A stretch of DNA of 64,000 nucleotides from Verrucomicrobia subdivision 3 bacterium UBA693 (GTDB lineage Bacteria > Verrucomicrobiota > Verrucomicrobiia > Limisphaerales > UBA8199). Of the stretch, positions 43,098-50,302 are shown piece after piece. How positions within the stretch are numbered: the first letter of the stretch is position 1; each line of letters opens with the position of its first letter. The notes beneath the pieces are model-generated. The model had not been told where the DNA came from. It saw only the letters and a program-made list of their open reading frames with translations, and searched no databases. Both the position numbers and the translations under genes were made by a program. The stretch covers positions 48,269 to 112,268 of the forward strand of contig DBMR01000108.1 in assembly GCA_002298785.1 (NCBI GenBank). Direction: 5' to 3'.

Positions 43098-43830
43098 CGC
43101 GGACGCGAAAAAAGTGCTGATCTTGTATCGTCCGGGGCTGGCGGACGAGCAGGATCCGGAGATCGCCGAGGCTTTGGCGGTTACGCGGACCGATCCGGAA
43201 TTGGCCACCTGGTTCCGGCAGCACTGTGAATTTCAGGAGACCATGCGGCGCAGCCTGCGTCAGTTGGCGCCGCCTGCCGATCTCAAAGCACGGATCCTGG
43301 CCTCCAGAAAAGTGGTTCCGTTGCCGGTCGCCTTTTGGCGGAGACCGGCAACGCGGTGGATGGCCGCGGCGGCGGTGGTCCTGCTATTGGCCGGCGGAGG
43401 CGCGCTGTTCAACCGTCCCGCGTCATATGAACGGTTTGCCCTGTACCAGTCCCGCATGGTGGCCAGCGCGGTGCGGGATTATCACATGGACGTGCATACC
43501 TCGGACATGGCGCGGTTGCGCGAGCACCTGGCTGCGGGTGGTGCGCCGGCGGATTACCTGGTGCCGGAAGGTTTGCGGTCCCGCAAATTAACGGGGGGCG
43601 GAGTGCTCAAATGGCGCGGGCATCCGGTGAGCATGGTTTGTTTCGACCGGGGCGACAAAGAGATGGTTTTTCTTTTCGTAACCGACCGTTCGGCTGTCAA
43701 GGATCCGCCACCCGCCCAACCCCAGGTTTCGCAGGTGGCCGACCAGGTGTCCGTAAGCTGGACCAGCGGCGACAAGATTTACACCCTTGCCGGACCGGAG
43801 GAACCTGGATTCGTGAAGAAATACCTTTGA
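43090..43830 (+). CDS. Probable membrane anti-sigma factor
   Basis: 246 residues from a GTG preceded by GGAGG, overlapping the sigma gene by eight bases. The N-terminal 85 residues are cytoplasmic and helical ('ILYRPGLADEQDPEIAEALA', 'WFRQHCEFQETMRRSLRQLA'), as expected for a sigma-binding domain, but the HxxxCxxC zinc motif is absent. One membrane helix (TRWMAAAAVVLLLAGGGALF, near 90-108) is followed by a periplasmic domain of about 140 residues, which contains 'HPVSMVCFDRGDKEMVFLFV'. Position and topology support anti-sigma function; the periplasmic domain is likely to be the sensor. The target signal is unknown. Confidence 0.75.
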   Translation: MNSADAKKVLILYRPGLADEQDPEIAEALAVTRTDPELATWFRQHCEFQETMRRSLRQLAPPADLKARILASRKVVPLPVAFWRRPATRWMAAAAVVLLLAGGGALFNRPASYERFALYQSRMVASAVRDYHMDVHTSDMARLREHLAAGGAPADYLVPEGLRSRKLTGGGVLKWRGHPVSMVCFDRGDKEMVFLFVTDRSAVKDPPPAQPQVSQVADQVSVSWTSGDKIYTLAGPEEPGFVKKYL

Positions 43831-43840
43831 AGCGAGCGGG

Positions 43841-44710
43841 CTAGTAGCCGCCTCGCGTGCCGGAGTCGTAAGCGTTCTCGGCGCTCATGCGAGCCATCAG
43901 CCAGTTAAAATCCCCCAGTTCCGGGTAGGGAATTGCAAACGGAAGATGCGCGGCATAGGCCGCGTTAGGCGGGCGCGTGCTGGCAAACCGCCACTTATGC
44001 GCGACCGCGTGCCCGTCCGCGAAGGTGAGATTCGCTCCGCCATTGTGCCAGGAGGCTGGAAGGTCCATCCACCGGTTGCTTTCCGGTTGGTCCAGGAAAT
44101 ACCCATCATTGAGGCTGTCGGGATGCTCCTCGATGAAAACAAAAATCTCGGTTGGTTGCGGAATCTGAGTGGCCTTGAAGTACTGCTGGTAGTACGGATT
44201 ATTTACGTTTGCACCGGTGCGGGTGAACTCCCCGGCGTCCCCCACCATCATGTTCATGGATAAACTGCGGACGCGCCGGGACCAACCGACCTCCGCCTGC
44301 AGATCGCTAACGACGTTGTCGGAAGGGCAACGATAAACTCCCGCCTGCCGTCCCAGGTAGCTACCGATGCCGCCTTTGGTCAAAACGATGGTGTTGGTGT
44401 TGTCCGAATCCACCTCCCAGCTCATGATTGGGCTGGTCCAATTGACGTATTGATCCTGAGCCACCGCCTGCTTGATCTCCGCCGTGCCGAGATTGTAGGG
44501 CATGCGGTCATTGGCGTCTCCCGCATAAAGCATCGACGCCAGGCTGACCTGTCTCAAATTATTGAGGCAGGCAATGGCGCGGGATTTGGCGCGGGCGCTC
44601 GCGAGCACCGGCAAGAGCAACGCGGCCAGGATCCCAATGACGGCAATAACCACCAGCAGCTCCACCAGCGTAAAGGCGGAGTCGGTCTTCTTTGCCCTGC
44701 AAATCAGCAT
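43841..44710 (-). CDS. Prepilin-type protein (DUF1559/H-X9-DG type)
   Basis: 289 residues. The N-terminus is a type III (prepilin) signal with methylation site: 'AFTLVELLVVIAVIGILAAL', including the essential Glu at +5. The globular part contains 'NNLRQVSLASMLYAGDANDR', 'YRCPSDN' and the C-terminal 'SWHNGGANLTFADGHAVAHK', which is the H-x-G-G...DGH tail of the large prepilin-like families in Verrucomicrobiota and Planctomycetota. Such proteins exist in tens to hundreds of copies per genome and may form pseudopili for secretion. A PilC/GspF gene is 13 kb away. Confidence 0.9.
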   Translation of the reverse strand: MLICRAKKTDSAFTLVELLVVIAVIGILAALLLPVLASARAKSRAIACLNNLRQVSLASMLYAGDANDRMPYNLGTAEIKQAVAQDQYVNWTSPIMSWEVDSDNTNTIVLTKGGIGSYLGRQAGVYRCPSDNVVSDLQAEVGWSRRVRSLSMNMMVGDAGEFTRTGANVNNPYYQQYFKATQIPQPTEIFVFIEEHPDSLNDGYFLDQPESNRWMDLPASWHNGGANLTFADGHAVAHKWRFASTRPPNAAYAAHLPFAIPYPELGDFNWLMARMSAENAYDSGTRGGY

Positions 44711-44799
44711 ACCGTTTACAGTGATAGAGTTAAGGCAAACTTCAAGTGTCTATTAGATACGGATAAGCCACCCGCCCCCATTTGTCAAAATGGACTGTG

Positions 44800-44821
44800 C
44801 CCCGGGCGTGAGCGCCCGGGG
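44800..44821 (-). terminator. GC-rich hairpin after the second oxidoreductase gene
   Basis: A perfect 9-bp stem (44800-44808 with 44813-44821) with a four-base loop lies about 50 bases past the stop of the leftward gene ending at 44873. Only a weak TTTT follows on that strand, so termination may be partial. Confidence 0.5.
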
Positions 44822-44872
44822 ATCGGCACCTTCAGAATTAGTGGGACGAGGGCTGGAACCGTCGTTTGGCGT

Positions 44873-46300
44873 TTAACCGCCGACGCGCCAGCCTTCGCGG
44901 TAATGGGAATTGACGAACTGGTTGGCTTCCTCGAGATTCGTGAAGCGCAACGCTTCACTGTCCCAGCGGAGCTTTTGGAGGGTCAAATCTTCGCGCAATT
45001 GAAGTCGCAAGGCCACATTTCCGAGCAGGACGGCCTCCGTCAATGGTCCGGCCCAGTCGAAGTTTGCTCCGGCTTTGGGTCCGCCTTTGCATGCTCGGAC
45101 CCACTCCTCGTGGTGCCCGACCGATCTTGGCAGCGTGCTGGCGATGGTGCCGACCGCTTTTCGTCGGGCTTCAGGGAAGATCGCGTTGTTCAGGATGTAA
45201 CCCTCGTCCCCGATAATTAGCCGTCCGTTGTCCGCCATGGGCACGCTGTCGGGGAGGGATTCGGGGCGGGGCGGGCGCAACCCGCCATCATACCAGCACA
45301 ATTTGCACGGCGGCATCTCGATATCGCCTTTGGGGCCGGTGGCGACGCCGGTCAGAAACTCGTTGATAGTCTGCCGAGCGGCGGAGCGGGCTGGGAAATG
45401 GTAAGTCACCATGGACCCGAGGGGGTAGGTTTCTTTGTTCACACGGGTGGAGGCCGCCTGGACGGTGAGCGGCGCGCCGAGTTTGAGCGCGCGAAAAATC
45501 GAATCCAACGCATGACAGCCGATGTCCCCGAGCGCGCCGGTTCCGAAATCCCACCACCCGCGCCAGCGGAAGGGCAGGTAAATCGGATTATAGGCCCTCT
45601 TGGGTGCTGGTCCCAGCCACATATCCCAATCCAGGGTATCCGGAACAGCGGGCGTATCTTTCGGTTTCTCTACGCCTTGTGGCCAATACTCGTTAAACAA
45701 GCCGTTGGAAGGGCGATCAGTCCAGATGTGGGCTTCACGCACTTTGCCGATGGCTCCGGACCAGATGTTTTCGCACAGCCGCCGGGTATCTTCGGAAGCC
45801 TGACCCTGGTTCCCCATCTGCGTGGCGACTTTCGCCTCGCGCGCGGCTTTTGCGAGGAGGCGGGCCTCGCCAACCGTATGGGTCAACGGCTTTTCGCAGT
45901 AGACGTGTTTGCCGCGCCGGATGGCTTCGAGCGCGGCGAAGGCGTGCCAATGGTCCGGCGTGGCGATCACCACCGCGTCAATTTCTTTCACCTCATCCAG
46001 CATCTTGCGCAGGTCCGTGAACTGCTGCGCTTTGGGGTAACGCTTGAACGTGTGGGCGGCGTGCGCTTTGTCGACGTCGCATAGGGCGACGATATTCTCG
46101 CTCTCGAACGAGCGCAGGTCGGACGCGCCCTGGCCGCCGATGCCGATGCCAGCAATGTTTAGTTTGCGGTTTGGAGCATTTTCACCGCGCAGATTGGCTA
46201 CAAACGCCGGGGCCGCCCAAAGTGCGGCGGCGGAGGCGGAGCACGTGGAAAGGAAATGTCGGCGATTCAGAGTGAGGGAATTTTTTGCTGGGGTATTCAT
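44873..46300 (-). CDS. Exported Gfo/Idh/MocA family oxidoreductase (Tat signal), paralogue 2
   Basis: 475 residues with a twin-arginine signal (LNRRHFLSTCSASAAALWAA). Rossmann motif 'IAGIGIGGQGASDLRSF' near residue 50; EKP motif 'YCEKPLTHTVGEARLL' near 136. The body aligns by eye with the protein at 917-2263 ('TPDHWHAFAA' with 'TPDHFHAVAA', 'TLDWDMWLGPAPKRAYNP' with 'TLDWDLWQGPAQARNYNP'), with an extra insertion around 'PCKLCWYDGGLRPPRPESLP'. Both probably act on periplasmic sugars. It is divergent from the galK operon, so the two may be co-regulated from the 197-bp gap. Confidence 0.92.
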   Translation of the reverse strand: MNTPAKNSLTLNRRHFLSTCSASAAALWAAPAFVANLRGENAPNRKLNIAGIGIGGQGASDLRSFESENIVALCDVDKAHAAHTFKRYPKAQQFTDLRKMLDEVKEIDAVVIATPDHWHAFAALEAIRRGKHVYCEKPLTHTVGEARLLAKAAREAKVATQMGNQGQASEDTRRLCENIWSGAIGKVREAHIWTDRPSNGLFNEYWPQGVEKPKDTPAVPDTLDWDMWLGPAPKRAYNPIYLPFRWRGWWDFGTGALGDIGCHALDSIFRALKLGAPLTVQAASTRVNKETYPLGSMVTYHFPARSAARQTINEFLTGVATGPKGDIEMPPCKLCWYDGGLRPPRPESLPDSVPMADNGRLIIGDEGYILNNAIFPEARRKAVGTIASTLPRSVGHHEEWVRACKGGPKAGANFDWAGPLTEAVLLGNVALRLQLREDLTLQKLRWDSEALRFTNLEEANQFVNSHYREGWRVGG

Positions 46301-46497
46301 ACAATCTGGCTTTCAATTTGAGGCCGGGTCTCACGTAAAGCAATCTTTTCGTAAGGTGCTTAATATCGCTAGACCATTTCGGTTCTGGACCGGCAAGCCC
46401 CGGTATTCCAGGGATTTGGAGGGAGAAGGCCTGCCGGGTGCCCTCGATAAGTGTTGGCGCGCGAGTGATAAAACATTATGTTAAGCAGACTGTTGTT

Positions 46498-47655
46498 ATG
46501 AGTTTGGATTTGATGGCTGAACGCACCGCCGAGTTGTATGCGAAATGCTTCGGCCACTCCCCCCGTTGGATCGCCGCCGCGCCGGGTCGCGTCAATTTGA
46601 TTGGCGAGCACACGGATTACAATCAGGGATTCGTGCTCCCCATGGCGATCGAGCGTTACACTGTGTTTGCCGGGGACAAGAACACGCGACGGGAAGTGGT
46701 CCTGCACAGCATGACGACTGGGGATACCGCCAGCTTCAATCTGAAGGGCTTGACCCGTGGAAATCCTTCCTGGTCCAATTACATCCGCGGTGTGACGGCC
46801 AATTTCATGGGATTGGAGCGGAAGTTTCCCGGGTATCAGGCGGTGATCGACTCCACGGTGCCCAGTAGCGGTGGCTTATCCAGCAGTGCGGCTCTTGAGG
46901 TGGGGGCGGCGACCTTGCTGGAGGCGATTACCCATCGCAAACTGGAACCTCTGGAAAAGGTTCTGCTGTGCCAAAAGGCTGAACATGAATTCGCTGGGGT
47001 GCCGTGCGGGATTATGGATCAGTACACCTCGGTTATGGCCCAAAAGGACCATGCGCTGCTGCTGGACTGCCGCACCAATACCTCCACCCCAGTGTCTATG
47101 TCCGGCAGCGATGTCGAAGTGCTGGTGATAAACACGACGGTACGTCGGCGGGTCGGCGAGGTTGAATATGCCAAACGTCGAGCGCAATGTGAGGAGGCTG
47201 CCACGGTGCTGGGATTGCCTGCCTTGCGGGACGCCTCCGTGGCAGATCTGTCCGCCGCGCAAGCAAGCTTTGACCCGGTAGTATTTCGTCGGGCGCGACA
47301 TGTGGTGACTGAAATCGAGCGTACATTGCAGGCCGCGCGAGCCATCGCCGCGGGCGATTGGGCAGCCCTGGGACAACTGATGTATGCGAGCCATGATTCA
47401 TTACGGGCCGATTTCGAGGTAAGTTGTCTCGAGTTGGATGCGGTGGTTGAGATCGCCCGGCAGCTCGCCGGCGATGGTGTGCTGGGGTGCCGGATGACCG
47501 GTGCCGGCTTTGGTGGTTGCGCGGTTTGCGTGGTGAAGTCAGAGGCCACGGCGTTTCTCACCCGGCGGTTCCAGGAGCTCTATGAATATCGCACAGGTAT
47601 TCAACCGGAGATTTTCCATACGCGCGCGGCGGCGGGTGCCCGACTGCTGGCTTGA
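46498..47655 (+). CDS. galK: Galactokinase
   Basis: 385 residues from the ATG at 46498, matching the family length. The galactokinase signature 'PGRVNLIGEHTDYNQGFVLP' lies near residue 28, the GHMP ATP-binding loop 'VPSSGGLSSSAALEVGA' near 122, the catalytic Asp in 'CGIMDQYTSVM', and motif 3 'GCRMTGAGFGGCAVCVV' near 330. It phosphorylates galactose to galactose 1-phosphate. galT and galE are not in the window. It is first in a run of five closely spaced rightward genes. Confidence 0.95.
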   Translation: MSLDLMAERTAELYAKCFGHSPRWIAAAPGRVNLIGEHTDYNQGFVLPMAIERYTVFAGDKNTRREVVLHSMTTGDTASFNLKGLTRGNPSWSNYIRGVTANFMGLERKFPGYQAVIDSTVPSSGGLSSSAALEVGAATLLEAITHRKLEPLEKVLLCQKAEHEFAGVPCGIMDQYTSVMAQKDHALLLDCRTNTSTPVSMSGSDVEVLVINTTVRRRVGEVEYAKRRAQCEEAATVLGLPALRDASVADLSAAQASFDPVVFRRARHVVTEIERTLQAARAIAAGDWAALGQLMYASHDSLRADFEVSCLELDAVVEIARQLAGDGVLGCRMTGAGFGGCAVCVVKSEATAFLTRRFQELYEYRTGIQPEIFHTRAAAGARLLA

Positions 47656-47726
47656 GCCAGAGGTCGCAACCGGATGCCCGGGTTTGCCACTCACTTTCCC
47701 ATTCAGTATCGTTACGGCCATTCACC

Positions 47727-48689
47727 ATGGATACTGCAAGATATTTAGGCATTGAAATTGGCGGCACCAAGCTGCAACTGGTCGCTGGCTCCGGCACTGG
47801 CGAAATCCTTGATTCGCGAGGTTATGCTGCCGAGGCGGAGCAGGGGGCGAGCGGAATTCGAGAGAAGATCGTTCGCGGTGTTCGTGAGTTGTCGGCCAGT
47901 CATGCTTTCGCGGCGGTTGGGGTAGGCTTTGGTGGTCCGGTGGAATGGCAGACCGGAAAGATCTGCACCTCACACCAAGTGGAAGGCTGGTCCGGGTTTG
48001 ATATGCGGAGTTGGCTGCAGGAACTGGCCAAAGTTCCGGTCTGGGTGGACAACGACGCGAACGTGGCGGCTCTGGGGGAGGCTCGTTGTGGTGCGGGCGT
48101 AGGTTTTGATCCCGTTTTTTACATCACGCTTGGCAGTGGTGTTGGTGGAGGAATGGTTCAGGGTGGCACGATCTACCATGGCCAGGTCCCCGGGGAGTCG
48201 GAGATCGGGCATGTGCGACTGGATCGCAGCGGTGCGACGGTGGAATCGCGGTGCTCAGGGTGGGCGCTGGATGCCCGGATTCGAGAGCAAATCCGCCGGG
48301 AGCCGGCTGGTGAGTTGTGGCGGTTGGCTGGTGCAGAGGGCAAAGCGGAGTCCCGGCACCTGGCGGCAGCGCTCGCAGTCGGTGACCCTGCGGCGAAACG
48401 CATTCTGGATGAGTTGAGCGCGGACCTGGGATTTGCGTTGTCGCATGTGACCCACCTGTTTCATCCTGCGGTCATCATCCTGGGCGGAGGGTTGTCAGGG
48501 GTGGGGGAACCGCTGCGTGCCGGTGTGCGGAAACAACTGCAGCGGTTTGTGATGGACGCGTTTGCTCCCGGACCGGAGGTGCGGTTAGCCGGTCTGGGCG
48601 CGCAAGCGGTGCCGGTTGGCGCGCTCCTGCTTGCTGCCATGGGCGGCTCATCCGCCGGTGCTCCGTCCTCATTCTTGCTGGCGCGTTAA
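47727..48689 (+). CDS. ROK family sugar kinase-like protein
   Basis: 320 residues from the ATG at 47727. The N-terminal ATP loop is 'YLGIEIGGTKLQLVAG'; 'VGVGFGGPVEWQTGKI' and the catalytic Asp in 'VPVWVDNDANVAALGEARCG' follow; 'ITLGSGVGGGMVQGGTIYHG' is the ROK signature. At the position of the CxCGxxGCxE zinc motif the protein reads 'ESRCSGWALDARI', so the zinc-ligand loop is missing. It is most likely a hexose kinase (glucose or similar), though ROK proteins without helix-turn-helix can use several sugars. It lies 71 bases after galK. Confidence 0.88.
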   Translation: MDTARYLGIEIGGTKLQLVAGSGTGEILDSRGYAAEAEQGASGIREKIVRGVRELSASHAFAAVGVGFGGPVEWQTGKICTSHQVEGWSGFDMRSWLQELAKVPVWVDNDANVAALGEARCGAGVGFDPVFYITLGSGVGGGMVQGGTIYHGQVPGESEIGHVRLDRSGATVESRCSGWALDARIREQIRREPAGELWRLAGAEGKAESRHLAAALAVGDPAAKRILDELSADLGFALSHVTHLFHPAVIILGGGLSGVGEPLRAGVRKQLQRFVMDAFAPGPEVRLAGLGAQAVPVGALLLAAMGGSSAGAPSSFLLAR

Positions 48690-48731
48690 CTTTTGCCTGA
48701 CATTCGGTAAACCCCGGCGATAATTCTCTCT

Positions 48732-49301
48732 ATGAATAAATGGATTTCTGATTACATCAGCGCCCAAAAGGCGGCGCACGACTCCATCCCGGTTGAAGGG
48801 GTGGCGAAGGGGATCAAGATTTTGCGCGAAGCTTTGGAGGCCGATCGCCAGATTTTCGTGTTCGGCAACGGCGGCAGCGCGGCCAATTGCTCACACTTCG
48901 CTACGGATCTCGGCAAAGGTTCCTCGGACAAGTTGGGCAAACGTTTTCGCGTCGTGTCACTCAACGACAACACCGCCTGGATGACGGCCCTGGGCAATGA
49001 TTACAGCTACGAGGACGTGTTCGTAGGCCAGCTGCAAAACTACGGTCGTCCCGGAGACGTAGCCATGTCCTTAAGTGTCAGCGGTAATTCGCCCAATTGC
49101 GTCAAGGCGCTGGCCTGGGCCCGTGATCACGGGCTGCGCACAATCGCCATGGTGGGCCAAAAACGCGGTAAGATGGCGGAAATCGCCGAACTGGTCATGA
49201 CCATCAACGACACGCATTATGGCCGGGTAGAAGATGCGCAGATGGGCATTTGCCACCTGCTGTGTTATGCCTTCATTGAGAATCCGCAAGCGGGCAAGTA
49301 A
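48732..49301 (+). CDS. SIS-domain phosphosugar isomerase (GmhA-like)
   Basis: 189 residues. The SIS fold and GmhA pattern are evident: 'IFVFGNGGSAANCSHFATDL', 'MSLSVSGNSPNCVKALAWAR', 'GLRTIAMVGQKRGKMAEIAE' and 'VEDAQMGICHLLCYAF'. The His of the first motif and the Gln/His of the last match GmhA active-site positions; the Glu of the first motif is an Asp here. GmhA makes heptose 7-phosphate for LPS, but the operon context (kinases, deoC) allows a catabolic isomerase role. No other heptose gene is present. Confidence 0.85.
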   Translation: MNKWISDYISAQKAAHDSIPVEGVAKGIKILREALEADRQIFVFGNGGSAANCSHFATDLGKGSSDKLGKRFRVVSLNDNTAWMTALGNDYSYEDVFVGQLQNYGRPGDVAMSLSVSGNSPNCVKALAWARDHGLRTIAMVGQKRGKMAEIAELVMTINDTHYGRVEDAQMGICHLLCYAFIENPQAGK

Positions 49302-49312
49302 GTGACGGCTTT

Positions 49313-50281
49313 ATGGCTGCCGCAATTAAGGCCAGAGTAGTTCCGGAGCGGATGGTGAGTTCCGTTCAACCGGGGGGCGCCGCAGGTTTCCGAGCACCCA
49401 ATCCGGTTTCGGTGGACCAGGTAATGGCCGAGGAGCGGGCCGCGGCGTTCACCCGGCGCAGTATCAAGTCAGGTGCCAAACTGGCCGGTTTACGCATGGT
49501 GGTCTCGATGATGGACCTGACCACCTTGGAAGGCAAAGACACGCCGGGTAAGGTGGCTTATCTTTGCCGCAAAGCGCTGCAACCCGCCGACGAGGGCTAC
49601 GGCGTGCCTCATTGTGCAGCTGTCTGCGTCTATCCGAACATGGTGCGCTACGCGCGCCGTTTTCTTGGAGACAATGACCAGGTAAAAGTCGCATCGGTTG
49701 CTACCGGTTTTCCCAGTGGGCAGTATCCACTGCGTACGCGGTTGGAAGAAGTTCGGCGTGCCCAGGGCGACGGCGCTGATGAAATCGACATGGTCATTGA
49801 TCGTCCGGCTTTTCTCCTGGGCGATCATGCGCGTGTGTTCGACGAGATCGCCGCGATTAAGGCAGTCTGTGGCCCGGCGCACCTCAAGGTCATTCTCGAA
49901 ACCGGCGAATTGGTCACTTATGATAATGTGCGGCTTGCCAGCCGCATCGCCATGGACGCCGGCGCTGATTTCATCAAGACCAGCACCGGAAAGATCCAAC
50001 CTGCAGCTACGCTGCCGGTGACTCTGGTTATGCTCGAAGCCATCCGGGAGTTCTTTTTTGAGACTGGAATTCGGGTCGGCATGAAGCCGGCGGGCGGCAT
50101 CCGCAACTCCAAGCAGGCATTGGCGTACCTGGTGATGGTGAAGGAGACTCTGGGCGATGACTGGCTGACACCAGATCTTTTCCGCTTTGGCGCCAGCACC
50201 TTGCTGAATGATGTGCTGATGCAGATCGCCAGGCTGACCGACGGACGCTACCAGGGGTCCGATTACTTCTCTCTTCCTTAA
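49313..50281 (+). CDS. deoC: Deoxyribose-phosphate aldolase (long form)
   Basis: 322 residues, longer than the roughly 220 of many bacterial DeoC proteins and closer to the E. coli/eukaryotic long class. Motifs: 'MMDLTTLEGKDTPGKVAYLC', 'VCVYPNMVRYARRFLG', 'VASVATGFPSGQYPLRTRLE', 'LKVILETGEL' and the Schiff-base Lys in 'DFIKTSTGKIQPAATLPV' near residue 222, then 'GMKPAGGIRNSKQAL'. It cleaves 2-deoxyribose 5-phosphate to acetaldehyde and glyceraldehyde 3-phosphate. The next gene is an aldehyde dehydrogenase 21 bases downstream, a fitting partner. Confidence 0.95.
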   Translation: MAAAIKARVVPERMVSSVQPGGAAGFRAPNPVSVDQVMAEERAAAFTRRSIKSGAKLAGLRMVVSMMDLTTLEGKDTPGKVAYLCRKALQPADEGYGVPHCAAVCVYPNMVRYARRFLGDNDQVKVASVATGFPSGQYPLRTRLEEVRRAQGDGADEIDMVIDRPAFLLGDHARVFDEIAAIKAVCGPAHLKVILETGELVTYDNVRLASRIAMDAGADFIKTSTGKIQPAATLPVTLVMLEAIREFFFETGIRVGMKPAGGIRNSKQALAYLVMVKETLGDDWLTPDLFRFGASTLLNDVLMQIARLTDGRYQGSDYFSLP

Positions 50282-50302
50282 GCACGTGTTTCCCATGATC
50301 CG

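Noticed and set aside
48732..49301. Heptose/LPS biosynthesis locus on the strength of the GmhA-like gene
   Set aside because: No hldE, gmhB, hldD or heptosyltransferase genes adjoin; the neighbours are sugar-catabolic.
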